64,000 nt of DNA. Origin: Chelonoidis abingdonii. Lineage: Eukaryota > Chordata > Testudines > Testudinidae. Location: contig NC_133774.1 in assembly GCF_003597395.2 (NCBI RefSeq), forward strand, positions 46,726,642-46,790,641, given 5' to 3'. Positions 11,893-23,699 of the stretch are shown here, in pieces; position 1 is the stretch's first letter; each line of letters opens with the position of its first letter. The notes beneath the pieces are model-generated. The model searched no databases and had not been told where the DNA came from. It saw only the letters and a list, made by a program, of their open reading frames with translations. The position numbers and the translations under genes were made by a program.

Positions 11893-12340
11893 ACTTCACT
11901 TGGAAAGGGCTTTGATGTAGGGAGGAAGGGAAGCAGATGTAGGTATAATCCTTCTTACTGATTACAGTGTATTTCAGAAAAGCAAAGATTTAAGTGGCTT
12001 GGCAGCTGTTTCCAATTAGCTGATGACTTCTTTTGTAATCTGGTGGTGACTCTTTAATCCAGGAAAAGAGGAGTATAGGTTATACTTATAGCATTCAAAA
12101 TGTAAATATTTGGGCAGAAGAAAAAATTATTATGCAGAACACCAATGCAGTAAGAGGGTGTAGCATCCAACAGAGTTAAAGATAATTATCTGTAAAATAC
12201 TCTGTAGTAAAGACAGGCCTCACAAAAACAACCATGAACTACAAAACATGATCTTTTCCAGACCCTTAATACTCTAGTTTTTATTTATAAAATTCTACTC
12301 TATCCACTTCTGTGCTTTTTTGTTGCTTGCTTTTGTTGTT

Positions 12341-12545
12341 TATATTTAACAATAATAAAAATACCTTGCTCTTATATATCACTTTTCATTGGTAGATCTC
12401 AAAGCACTTCACAGTCTTGAGTGTATTTCTCCTCAGAACACCGTCATGGTGCAAGGAAGTATTATTATCCCTGTTTTACAGATCAGGAACCGAGGTACAG
12501 AGATGCCAAGGTTACATAGGAAGTCTGGGGCAGAATAGGATGGAG
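12341..12545 (+). mobile_element. MIR-like (CORE/L2-tail) SINE
   Basis: The order CTTATATATCACTTTTCATT, CTCAAAGCACTTCACA, TATTATCCCTGTTTTACAGA, ACCGAGGTACAGAGAT is the well-known ancient amniote SINE/L2 3'-type consensus. Its divergence suggests great age. Confidence 0.7.
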
Positions 12546-12549
12546 CACA

Positions 12550-14230
12550 GAACATTGTATGTATGTCTACTGGGAACTACCTTAGTCTTGAAAACATTTT
12601 TCTTTATTCTTTCAGTATTTTCAAAACTGGAATAACTTGTTTTGTTTACACTAATAATTTGGATGTTAATGCAGTTGGTTAGACTCTTAAAAATGAGGGG
12701 AAAAGTAACTGGGGAAGGATAGGTCTCAGCAACAGCCAGGAGAAGAAAATTCCAGCAGTGCTAAGATATTGTAAAAGGTTGGGTTAGCAACTAGCCACAG
12801 AAGTCTGACTCAGTGAAAAAGGAGAACGAGCTGATTTTTTCACTTAAAACAGCCAGAAAATTAAAAGATTTTACAAGATGATACTAACATAGGGCACCTT
12901 TAACATAAGTTTCTCAAAAAAGGCACACCACAAAAAATATTTTGCATTTGGAGTACTCAGTTTCTTTTGTGAAAATGCTATGTGTGTAAAAAGTCATATT
13001 AGTTGAGTATCTGAGAGGCAAAAAGATTAGACTGGCCACTGGAAAAAAATTAAATACATAAGTCTTTCTGATACTACGCAGTTTAGTTATCTTGGCTTGC
13101 ATAATGCGAAGAGTTACAAATCGTTTCAGTCTTTTGTACATTAATGACTTCACCAGTTTCTGTTTTTTGTGGGTAGCTGCCTTTATTAGGTAGTGGATGT
13201 ACAGTCTTTTTCTATTTAACATATTTATTAAACTGCCCTTGTACTGGATATTAAATAAGGAATTTAAAGTGTTGACAATCTTCTTGGCACACAATGCAAC
13301 CTTTAACAGACCATAAAGTGAGATAAAGAAATAGTTTAAATTAATTTATCATCTTTTCTGCCTAAAAGCGAAATCTGACCTTTGTGTCAGGACCTGTGGT
13401 TTCATTTGCAAAAAGATAACGTTTTTAAGAGAGAATTTTCCCTCTCACTATTACTTATGCAGTACCAACACCATTCACATATGGAAATTTTATACTTTGC
13501 ACTTAGTTTTTAAAAATCCCTGAATTTTATAATTTATAATAGGGATAAAAATTTCCATGGTTTCTGTCTCCATAGATTTATATCTATATTTTTGAGAGAT
13601 GAGAGAAACTAGATTAAAAGAAAGATAATAGCTGGCAGGAAATGCATTGTAATATTTTAATTCAATAATTTAAACTATTTTTACTCATCTCTGGGTATTA
13701 AATTAAATGGAAACATTTGTGTAATGTCTCTTTGTTGTATATCCATTGACTAGAATAGTTGCATTATTTTTCCTACTGAAGTTGTAACACTATGACCGTT
13801 GTTTATTTTTATTATGAAGTAGAGAGATGTGAATATTGCTGAATGCAGATTTGTATGATACCCAACTGCATCCAGTATTGTTATATTGTAACTTTCAGAA
13901 AACACCAACACCAAAAGCTATGGGTTCAAAGGTCCATTATAACCCCTTTTCAGTTGCTTATAATATGTGCAAACAAATTCCTTTTGAGCTAAAATTTTCC
14001 ATGCTTAGCTCTACAGGAGGAGAAATACTGTTCAAGTTTCCATAAAATCCCTTTAAGTCATTTCTGGAGTTTTTGAGATTTCAAAGAATATTAAGGCCAT
14101 TGCAGAGAAACTAAATTAATTCTTTAGTCAGTCTTCACGGTTGAGTATGTGAGGGAGATTTTCCATACCTGAGCCATTTTTTTTAGGTGACAAATACCTG
14201 TGTTGGTATTTTAAAATAGCCTCTTCTCTA
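12550..14230. other. No recognisable gene or repeat
   Basis: AT-rich. A 126-aa minus-strand ORF at 12914-13294 is lysine-rich, has no domain I recognise and sits in A/T-rich DNA, so I do not call it a gene. Confidence 0.45.
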
Positions 14231-14231
14231 G

Positions 14232-14285
14232 GCTGATGCTGATTAAAGTATTTTGGATGAGCTGATTCTGATTAAAGTATTTTGG
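14232..14285 (+). repeat. Tandem duplication of a 25-base unit
   Basis: Units at 14232-14256 and 14261-14285 differ at one base and are separated by ATGA (period 29). It is a local slippage or microhomology duplication. Confidence 0.9.
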
Positions 14286-14307
14286 TTATCAGATAACAGA
14301 TCAGGAA

Positions 14308-14402
14308 GATACCGCAGGACCTGATCCAAAGCCCCACTGAAGTCAGTGGAAAGATTTCCATTGACTTCAGTGGGCTGTAAATCAAGCCCATAGTGAGTCA
14401 GC
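14308..14402. repeat. Palindromic MITE-like repeat
   Basis: ACCTGATCCAAAGCCCCACT facing TTGACTTCAGTGGGCTGTAA forms a near-palindrome around TTCCATTGACTTCAGTGG. Related forms occur at about 5810-5880, 37175-37225 and 44285-44360. Non-coding. Confidence 0.65.
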
Positions 14403-14440
14403 GTCATAGTGGGGTTGAATGCCACACTGCTGCTCTAGAC

Positions 14441-14922
14441 CAGTGGTTCTCAACCTTTCCAGACTAATGTAGCCCTTTCAGGAGTCTGTTTTGTCTTGCA
14501 TACCTCCAGGTTTCACCTCACTTAAAAACTACTTGCTTACAAAATCAGACCTAAAAATGCAAAAGTATCATAGATTATTAGGGTTGGAAGGGACCTCAGG
14601 ATCATCTAGTCCAACCCCCTGCTCAAAGCAGGACCAATCCCTAAGTGCCCCCCTCAAGGATTGAACTCACATCCCTGGGTTTAGCAGGCCAGTGCTCAAA
14701 CCATGTAGCTATCCCTCCCCCCAACATGTCACAGCACACTAGTAGTGAAAAATTGCTTACTTTCTGATTTTGTCTGTATGAAATTTTAGTTTGTACTGAC
14801 TTTGCTAGTGCTTTTTATGTAGCCTGTTGTAAAACTAGGCAAATATACAGATCATTGACCTACTCCCTGGAAGACTTCTGTGTACCCCCAGGTCTACACG
14901 TATCACTTGTTGAGAACTACTG
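14441..14922. mobile_element. hAT MITE interrupted by a SINE
   Basis: Left end CAGTGGTTCTCAACCTTTCC; right end GTTGAGAACTACTG. The 8-bp flanks CTCTAGAC (14433-14440) and CCCTAGAC (14923-14930) match at seven of eight. A minus-strand SINE sits at about 14568-14726, so the hAT is the older of the two. Confidence 0.88.
14568..14726 (-). mobile_element. tRNA-derived SINE of turtle (Cry) type, nested in a hAT
   Basis: On the minus strand it shows the same plan as the 1087-1297 copy: tRNA-like head (reverse of ACCATGTAGCTATCCCTCCC), then 'GTCCAACCCCCTGCTCAAAG' as the reverse of the CR1-like tail. It lacks the AAAC linker of the other copy. Confidence 0.88.
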
Positions 14923-14930
14923 CCCTAGAC

Positions 14931-15890
14931 ATTAGACTGCTGTCTCTCTGGCCAGCTAACCTTGGCCAAGACTACATCCTGTCATTTAAAATAGCAGCAC
15001 CTCAACACAAGGTAAGTCTGATGCTGTAGCATATTTGTGGTTCAATAAAATAAAAACCTCTGAGACATTTTGAACTTAGTGCAGCGTTTGGGGAATATTC
15101 CCTTACTTTTTGAATGCTTTTATTTTATTTTGAGGGATTCTTTAGAACACAGAAATTGAGGGGGAAAAGTAAATGTAGGAAACTAACAGTAAATGTTCTT
15201 CTGAACTGTGTGCGCTACTCTCTAGTGTCATGAATACAGATAAAATTGTAACAAGTATTGGAGAGACGAACTTGTACAGATATTGGATTTTTTTTTCATT
15301 TTCATATATATGTAAAGTGGATGTCACATTAGAGTTTATGTGTAAGAGTTAATGTGACAGAGGTGCAAAACCAGAGCAACGAAAATAATTGTGAAGACTA
15401 AGTGAAACTTTACTGCATTTAAGACTCATACAAAATGGGTATAATATACACAATAGGCTTCATCCTTTGTAGGGAAAATTTTGCACACAAGTCTACATTA
15501 TAGAGGGACATTTCAGTCATTTTAGTGCTATTCAAGTGAAAAATTAAATGATTTAAATGACACTTGAGTTCCTAATCCTGCAAGTGATATTTCACTTTTC
15601 AGTAGCCCTGTCAAAGTCTTCAGTATAAATCCTTATTTCCAGGGGTTAGAAGCAGCTGACCCTGTGATAAAGGGATTTGGATTAAATACTACTTTTGTAT
15701 GGAGATACTAGATTAGCTTTAGATAAGCCAAAATTTTTCATTTCTAAGGTTTTGACTTGACATAAGTGTGTAATAAATATCCTCCAACTCATGATGCTAA
15801 GAGTTATCTCACATTAAGCATCTAAATATTGTATGTGCATATGTACTACACACACACATGTGTATAATGTGCTTTTCTATTTTATATACA
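14931..15890. other. No recognisable gene or repeat
   Basis: AT-rich, stop-dense sequence with a short CA/TA microsatellite near 15846-15895. Confidence 0.5.
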
Positions 15891-15959
15891 TATCATGCAC
15901 AAAAAAATTAAGATTGCAAAGTGCCAGAATGAAGGATTAATGGTGCATGGATTCACCTT

Positions 15960-16478
15960 TGTTTTTCATCATGTTCTTAAACCAGGCATTAAGAATGTTG
16001 AATATATTGAAGGGTGTGACATTGGATGATCAGGGATAAAGTCCTTAGATTATACAGGTGACATTGTGCAACTGGCAGACATATTTGAATTAATTATAAT
16101 ATTCTTCACTACCTTAGAAAATTTGTGTAGTTGACTTGCACTTACAATAAGTGCCAAGATGATGAAGTGATTGCATCTTGGAAAAGGGACAGTAGATAAA
16201 ATGTTGAAATGTAGCAGTGGTAAAGCTGAAGAACAAGTAGAATCTTATGTGTACATCGGAAGCTTGATCAGTGCTGACAGTTCCATCAAGGATGGGGTTA
16301 ACAGCAGATGTGCCTTAGCCACAGGTGCTGGATCAAAACTGATAAAATTATGGACTGATAAAAACATTGTTTGTACAAAATGAAAATGTCTCAAACCAGC
16401 GTACTGACAGTATTTATTTCTCTGTGGTGTGGAAGCACTGCCTTAAATCAGACAGATATCAGATAACTGGAGGCAGTA
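15960..16478 (+). mobile_element. RTE-like non-LTR retrotransposon RT fragment
   Basis: The + strand reads LDYTGDIVQLADIFEL (about 16047-16092), where the catalytic YADD/FADD has become YTGD. After a stop it continues with LALTISAKMM and then YVYIGSLISADSSIKDGVNS (about 16240-16305), ending GSKLIKLWTDKN. This order, DDIVLLA then LTIS then YLGS-I--D, then LW---N, is the C-terminal half of RTE-type RT. It is broken by stops and abuts a CR1 at 16478. Confidence 0.75.
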
Positions 16479-18050
16479 AAGATTCATAGACTCTAGGACT
16501 GGAAGAGACCTCGAGAGCTCATCCAGTCCTCTGACGTCATGGCAGGACCAAATACTGTATAGACCATCCTTGATAGACATTTATCTACCCTACTCTTAAA
16601 TATCTCCAGAGATGGAGATTCCACAACCTCCCTAGGCAGTTTATTCCAGTGTTTAACCACCCTGACAGTTAGGAACTTTTTCCTAATGTCCAACCTAAAC
16701 CTCCCTTGCTGCAGTTTAAGCCCATTGCTTCTTGTTCTATCCTTAGCGCTAAAGAGTGAACAAGTTTTCTCCCACCTCCTTATGACACCTTTTAGATACC
16801 TGAAAACTGCTATCATGTCCCCTCTCAGTCTTCTCTTTTCCAAATAAACAAACACCAAATCTTTCGCCTTCCTTCATAGGTCATGTTCTCTAGACCTTTA
16901 ATCATTCTCGTTGCTCTTCTCTGGACCCTCTCCAATTTCTCCACATCTTTCTTGAAATGCGGTGCCAGAACTGGACGCAATACTCGAGCTGAGGCTGACC
17001 AGCGCAAGTAGGCGCGAAGAATGACTTCTCGTGTCTTGCTCAACACAGGTTGTAATGCATCCCAGAATCACGTTTGCTTTTTTGCAACAGTATCACACTG
17101 TTGACTCATATTTAGCTTGGTGTACCTATAACCCCTAGATCCTTTCACCATACTCCTTCCTAGACAGTCTCTTCCATCTGTATGTGTGAAACTGATTGTT
17201 CCTTCAAGTGGAGCACTTCGCATTGTTTTTATTAACCTCATCTGTTTCCTCAGATCATTTCTCCAGTTTGTCCAGATCATTTTGAATTTTGACCTATCCT
17301 CCAAAGCATTTCCAGTCCCTCCAGTTTGGTTCATCTGCCAACTTAATGAGCATACTTTCTATGCCAACATCTACGTCGTTGATGAAGATATGAACAGGAG
17401 CCGGTCCCAAAACAGACCTGCGGAACTCACTCATTATACCTTTCCAGCAGGATTGGGAATCATTAATAACTACTCTCTGAGTACAGTTATCCAGCCAGTT
17501 ATCACCCACCTTATAGTAACCCCATCTAAGTTGTATTTGCCTAGTTATCGAATAAGAATATCAATGCGAGATCATATCAAATGCCTTACTAGAGTCTAGG
17601 TATCCACATCCACCGCTTCTCCCTTATCCACAAGATCATATCTATCAAAGAAGCTATCAGTTAGTTTAACATGATTTGTTCTTTACAAATCCATGCTGGC
17701 TATTCCCTATCACCTTACCACCTTCCAAGTGTTTGCAGATGATTCTTAATTATTGCTCCATTATCTTCCCTGGTATGGAAGTTAAACTACTGTCTGTAGT
17801 TTCCTGGGTTGTTTTTATTTCCCTTTTTGAGTAGATGGCATTTTGTTTGCCCTTTTCCAGTTTTCTGGAATCTCTCCTGTCTCCCATGATTTTCCAAAGA
17901 TAATAGCTAAGGCTCAGATATCTCCTCTATTAACTCCTTGAGTATTCTAGGATGCATTTCATCAGGCCCTGGTGACTTGCAGGCATCTAACTTTTCTAAG
18001 AATTTTTAACTTGTTCTTTTTTATTTTTACTCCCTCCCATTAGCATTCAC
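16478..18050 (-). mobile_element. CR1 LINE, 3' half of ORF2, degraded
   Basis: Read on the minus strand, fragments run in order: [24 protein letters not shown] sequence (about 17980-17920), an RT palm region, FINDVD (about 17390-17370), then LSKTREVILRAYLRWSA (about 17045), KLERVQRRATRMIKGLENM (about 16935-16880), [20 protein letters not shown] (about 16845-16785) and [19 protein letters not shown] (about 16665-16605). It ends with the CR1 3' signature near 16480-16500. Stops and frameshifts are frequent, the FADD motif is not intact, and the 5' ORF is absent, which is normal for CR1 5' truncation. Confidence 0.92.
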
Positions 18051-18060
18051 TATGTTAGGC

Positions 18061-18690
18061 TGTCATAAACAGATAGCTAAGGGTTAATGTTTCTTTTACC
18101 TGTAAAGGGTTACAAAGGGAACCTCACACCTGACCAGAGGACCATCAGGAAACCGGATTTTTCAAAGCCAGGGAGAGAATGTTTGTGTCTGTGTCTTTTG
18201 TCTGTCTCTAACTATGAGAGGGTTCTTTCTATCTTCAAGCTTCTAATCTCAGTTTCCAAGTTGTGAGTCAAAGGTAGAAAACATAGCGTGTTATTGTTTT
18301 TTTGTATTTACATGTGTGTAGTTGCTAGAATGTTAATTGTATTCCTTTTGAATAAGGCTGTTTGTTCATATATTTTCTTATAAGCAATAGCCCGTGTATT
18401 GTCACCTTGATGCAGAGATCATGTTCATGTGTTTTTCTTCTTTTACATAAAGACTTCTTTTTTAAGACCTGTTTGAGTTTTCTCTGGGTAGGCTAAGGAA
18501 CGAAGTGAAGGGAAATTCTCTTTGTGTTAGATTTACGGAGGGTGAATCTGTGCAGCCTCAGGGGAAGAAGGGGGCGGGGGGGAAGGTAAATTGCCCTCTC
18601 TGTTTTGCATTCAAGGAGTTTAAGTACAGTATTGCCCAGGATAACCCAGGGAGGGGGAGCTGGGGGAGCCGCCCCTGCCTAGGCCTTATT
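18061..18690 (+). mobile_element. Partial LTR of a turtle LTR retrotransposon
   Basis: It starts TGTCATAAACAGATAGCTAA, a TG-initial LTR start I recognise as common in turtle genomes, followed by an A/T-rich U3, TACATAAAGACTTC (a plausible TATA/poly-A-type region around 18445) and a GC-richer part after 18550. No CA end, matching second LTR or internal gag-pol was found, so it is a truncated solo fragment next to the CR1. Exact family (Gypsy or endogenous retroviral) is undecided. Confidence 0.5.
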
Positions 18691-18724
18691 TCTTGCAAAC
18701 TATTGAAACCTTGTTCTGAATACA

Positions 18725-19193
18725 GTATTCTTAATTTCCTCATGGGCTTTTCTGTTGTGCTTATCACAATAATATCCGAATGCTTCTCATACATTAATTA
18801 ATTTTCACAACATCACTCTGAACCAAGGGGGTGATATCCCCATTTTACAGGTGAAAAGCTGAGGCACAGAGATTTAAGGTAAAAAATGTCCACTAATTTT
18901 GGGTTCCAGTTTGAAATTCCTAGGATCTGATTTTTCAGAATATTTAGCATTACATAACACTTTATATATTCAAGCACTGCTCACATTGACTTCGGTTGCA
19001 TCTGTGAATGCTGAGCATTTGTGCAGACCAGCTCCTGTGGTCTCAAGTTGGGACACAATCACTAATCACATGTGAAAAGTTTGGCTTACACAGTTTGCTT
19101 AGTATTATGCAGGAACTGTGTGCCAGAAACAGAGCTAGAATTCAGTTCTCCAGGGCAGGGCAGCATTCAGCTGTCTTATCCATGAGACTATCC
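18725..19193 (+). mobile_element. MIR-like repeat, split by a hAT
   Basis: TATCCCCATTTTACAGGTGA and GCTGAGGCACAGAGATT (about 18830-18878) are the ancient SINE/L2 tail. The typical tail continuation, CAGAGCTAGAATTCAGTTCT (about 19130), leads to the hAT at 19194 and resumes after it. Confidence 0.6.
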
Positions 19194-19478
19194 CAGGGGT
19201 CGGGAACCTTTCAGAAGTGGTGTGCTGAGTGTTCATTTATTCACTCTAATTTAAGGTTCCACGTGCCAGTGATACATTTTAATGTTTTTAGAAGGTCTCT
19301 TTCTATAAGTCTATAATATATAACTAAACTATTGTATGTAAAGTAAATAAGATTTTTAAAATGTTTAAGAAGCTTCATTTAAAATTCAATGAAAACGCAG
19401 AGCTCCCTGGACCAGTAGCCACTGAAAATCAGCTCGTGTGTCGCCTTTGGCACGCATGCCATAGGTTGCCTACTCCAG
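19194..19478. mobile_element. hAT MITE, 285 bp, copy A
   Basis: Left end CAGGGGTCGGGAACCTTTCA; right end reverse complement CTGGAGTAGGCAACCTATGG. An exact 8-bp duplication GACTATCC lies at 19186-19193 and 19479-19486. The interior TAAGTCTATAATATATAACT and CGCCTTTGGCACGC are shared with 60336-60644. Confidence 0.94.
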
Positions 19479-19559
19479 GACTATCCTATCTCTTCCTGAA
19501 TCCCTGCCTTATTCACTACACACCTTCCAATTTCTGCAACAAATGAGACAGGAGTACAT

Positions 19560-22500
19560 CAGACAACAGCTTCTGGAGAGCAGGTGCATCCTGTGTACTG
19601 AATGAGGCAGATGTCAAATAGTTATATGATCATCATGTAATTAAAGACTGTATCATAATGCATACTTATAAGGGGAATTGAATTAAGGTTGCTTGGACAA
19701 CCTTAATTCTGGCATTTCTTGTCTTTTGAGTGCTTGACTTTGCAATCCAGTCATAGTTTTTCCCTTCCTCCTCCTCTAATTGCAGTCTCACTAGGCTCCT
19801 CATTCCTATCTACTCTTTTTTCCCCTTCCTTCCCCACTGGACTGGCATTTGTCCCCTCTGCATTTGAATCACACGTCTTTCTCTTTTACACACTGCCTGA
19901 GGTTGGGGGAGGGAAGGTAGAGGGAGAGCACAGGAGAGACTGGCTCCCTGCTATAAGTTCCAGTCGCCAGCCCAACCCCTAAAGCAGCAGGAGCAGCAAT
20001 TACAGGAAAAGTTTGCTTTGCTCCATATCCCTCTTAGGCTGGCACACGACCACTTGCTCTGTTGAGATGGCACATGTGTTGTCTGTTCAGTATTATGAGC
20101 TAAGATGTGCTGGTGCATGTTCAGTGAGGGTGGAATTGTCAGAGATTTTTAGCTGCTAAATTCTATGATTTTTTTCTAGAGTCTTATAACATGGGCAAAT
20201 TTGGGCAGATTTTTATAGGAACATCAAAAGGCAAATCCCCAACACAAAGACCACCCTCCTGTCAAATTTCAAGTGCTTGCTCCAAAGTATGGGTGTGCTA
20301 GAGCTTTTCTGAAAAAAGATTTCTTTTAACATTGCAAAACAATGTATTTTCCTTTAGCCTTGTTCTCGGAAATAGTTCAGCAGTTTTGGCTGAAATAATA
20401 AAAAAAAGTTTGAGGCAGACATTTGGCATGGAAAATTTCAGCCCAAGTGGTTAGTTAGCAACTGAAAATATGGTCTGACATGGGAAGTTTCAAGATACAT
20501 CAATAAGAGGCATTGCTACCAGCCTCATCTATAATGCAGTATACTTTGAGGTGGACGCAAGGCAGTACATGCTGCAGCTGAAGGCTGAATTCCAGCTTCC
20601 ATTCTCTCTCCTTCCAAACTCAGAATTTTCTCAAACAAATTCATATGGTGGTGACCGGTATTAACTTGGTCATAGCACAAAGTTGATTTTTTTTGTTAAT
20701 TTATGTGTTGTATTGTTTGTTATTGGAGAATGAAAAGGTGCAGTGTCATTAGAAATTCTGCGCCAAGATAACTAAAACCCTGAATCAGTACTTCTGGACC
20801 ATTCTGGGAATGACTTCCTGAGCTGAGGGTAACTGGGAAAAGCCCAATGCTTCTTGTTTGCCTTGAGGTAACCAGTTACCACTGAAGCCATGAGAGGCCT
20901 CTCTGTGCAGACACACAAGCTGCCCTGTTCATATTATTTTAGTTTGGTCTGTTCTTTATTATTTGTTTTGTAGTTTAGAGAATGTTAGACTACAGGGAAT
21001 GTGGCTAGAAACTTGACTGGTTTGTTATGTTGATTGCACCAGAGAAAAAGCTCTTTAAATAATCATGAAGTCCCTCCTGATTTTCAGTCCAGCTACATCA
21101 GCTCTAGCACAGCCACAACTTATTTTGTAGATCTCATTGAGACTTAAAATTGAGCCCACTTCCCTACAAAACTCTTACGTGCCCCTTTGCTGCAATCTTT
21201 GCCATTTAAAGGAATCTACCATGTTAGTTAAAGACAAACTGTGTCAACAAATGAGTCAATTTCCTAGTGGATATGGGGCTTGAGGGACTATTACAATATA
21301 GTATATTATTCTTCTAACTGTTCATAACTCTTCCATTTATAATTTCCATCTTGAGGGAATCTGCTGAACTATCCTTTATTTTGTCACAGTTTATTTCTTT
21401 AATATTGTCTGAATTGTATCTTGGAGATAGTTGTAAAGAGAACTCTAAAAAATATTCGACTGCATCATCTTTAAAGATATATACTTTAGATACCAGATTT
21501 CAGGGAGGGGATGTTTAAAGGGCACAGCACACTAATTGACATTGCTCCACTAGAACAAAGCCAGAAGGTAATCTGTCACATTTAGGGAAATCATTGTCTC
21601 AGTTCAAGGTATCCAGACATCTCATCTGCTAGCCTCGTAGCCTCTGTGCACAGGTCTGCGAAAATCAGAAATCTTGTGGGAGCCTGTCTTGAATAATTTG
21701 AGACTAAAAAGGCAAAAACAATCATCCAAATTTTTAGAATGTTTTAGTCTCTGAGCTTTTTGAGACCCACCCCTCACATAAGGTAGGTTGTACTGCATAA
21801 AAAGTCAGTCAGTTTGTTAGATAATGTTGAAACAATTTCTGCTTTTCTTTTAATGTTATGAAAAGAATCTGTTTCCCCGCATTTTCATTACACATATGTG
21901 CACTTGTAATGTATGAATTTTTAAAAGGCCACTCATCAATTAAAGAATTTTTTCAGATGATTGGTAATCAGAGTCTAGCTTCCTGAATACCAGACAAACT
22001 GAGTGAAAACATAGTCAGTTTATTGTTTCGTTTCCAAGACGCATTTGTAGATGCATATTAATCCTCAGAAGAAGCCTGTATTCATTGCAAAAGGAATGAT
22101 TTACTCAGATCAAATAATGAGGTAATCCTTATGGGAATGATGACTTGACAAAATTTTGGCTTTCAGGTTAGAATTTTTTTTTAATTGTACTAGGCATTTC
22201 TGAAACTACTATGAAATCTTTCTGTTCAAGAAAAAAGCTACACAGTTAAAAGATTTATAGTTAAAAATAAATACCAAATTTCTAAGTTTCCACGTTAATT
22301 TCTTATGACAGAACTACTCATAGGAATTTAGGCCTTGGTCCTGTAATTAGAGCCAGTTGGTACAGGGTACATGTAGATCAAGTTGAAGGATCATGGCCAA
22401 AGTCTGTAGTAGTTTTGCAGCTTAAAACTCAATTTTATTTTGCAAGAGTCTTACTGTGAGTTAAATTGTTTAACTGTCCAGTGGAAGTTACAATAGAACA

Positions 22501-23400
22501 TAACAGTGCTTTTTTTAAAAAAGTGATTGTTGCTTGGATTTAATGTTTTTCTTTCTGAAATAATAAAGGATTTCTTCTTTATTTTCTCTCTCTCTTGTTT
22601 TTTTGTGACAGTATGCATAACAGCTTATCAGAATATCATTAGTTTCCACAGGCGCACTGTGTGTGACTATGACTTCGTCCTAACGGGATTAAATTAAATG
22701 CATGTATAGCTGCATTGTCTGCCATTTAAGGTTGGTGTACGTTAAAGGTTTATTTTCAAAAGTAAAACATAAATAGTTGTTTGTAAATAAATGTTTCAGT
22801 GTATGTTAGTTTATACAATGAAATAAGTACATGGCACATTTTTAAATTAGCATAGAAACTTCATAGGGAATAGTACAATAGTTGTTTGAGCATTATAAGA
22901 TTCCTTATGTTCCAGTCCTAATGCAAATAAATCTTCAGAGGGAAAACCCTTCCTTGTGTTTTTTTACTAATTGTTTCCATCCCTTATTTGTCTTACAAAG
23001 ACGGTTGTTCTACTGAGTGATTAATTACAAGTTAAGTGCAGTAGAATACCTATGAATCCAGTTTACTATTTTACTTTTTTCTTTGCTGACTCAAAGTGAG
23101 AGAGAAGATTTGAAAAAAGTCATCATATTTTGCATTATCCTGCTACGATCATATGTAATTACTTTTTATCTGTTTCAAAACCAAACTTGGGATTCCCTTA
23201 ACTTTTTAACAATAAATAACAGTTTATGTTAATATTTGTCATCAAGCTGTGACTTTGTAGCATTACATAAATGCTGTGAATCATAGAACGAGTACATAAG
23301 CTCTGTAATAATCATAAAATGAGTATGTTGGGCCTTAAATTCTACTCCCTGTGTGTATGTGAGATTATATAGTCTGTAACTTGAAATACAATACCCTTAA
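19560..23400. other. Long stretch without identifiable genes
   Basis: AT-rich intron-like sequence. About 20165-20480 has a moderate-complexity texture (TTTGGGCAGATTTTTATAGG and following) that may be an old interspersed repeat. No termini or coding remnants are visible elsewhere. Confidence 0.45.
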
Positions 23401-23454
23401 GAAACTGGATAGTTCAGGTGACTCCTAATGAGAGAGAGAATTTTCACCACCAAG

Positions 23455-23672
23455 CTGCAAGTTTTAATGCAACCCAGCTGCTGGTCTGGGGTTCCATCCG
23501 CCAGCCCTGCTCAGCCTGCTGCCGGCCCATGGTTCCGTCCATTCAGGCAGGCAGCGGGCTGAGCGGGGCCGGTGGCCAGGACCCCGGCTGGCAGGCTGGA
23601 TTGCATTAAAACTAAAAATCAGCTTGCATGCCGCCTTTGGCACGCGTGCCGCAGGTTACCGACCCATGGTCT
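23455..23672. mobile_element. hAT MITE variant with GC-rich palindromic core
   Basis: The right end AAATCAGCTTGCATGCCGCC then TTTGGCACGCGTGCCGCAGG matches the 3' parts of the 19194 and 60336 elements. The left 160 bases are a different GC-rich core flanked by GTTTTAATGCAACCCAGC and GCTGGATTGCATTAAAAC, an inverted pair. It is therefore a recombinant or subfamily version. No flanking duplication identified. Confidence 0.65.
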
Positions 23673-23699
23673 AAGGGCTGTTCAGAGGCTGTATGAAAT

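Noticed and set aside
12914..13294. 126-aa basic minus-strand ORF
   Set aside because: A/T-rich DNA, no recognisable domain, no splice or start context.
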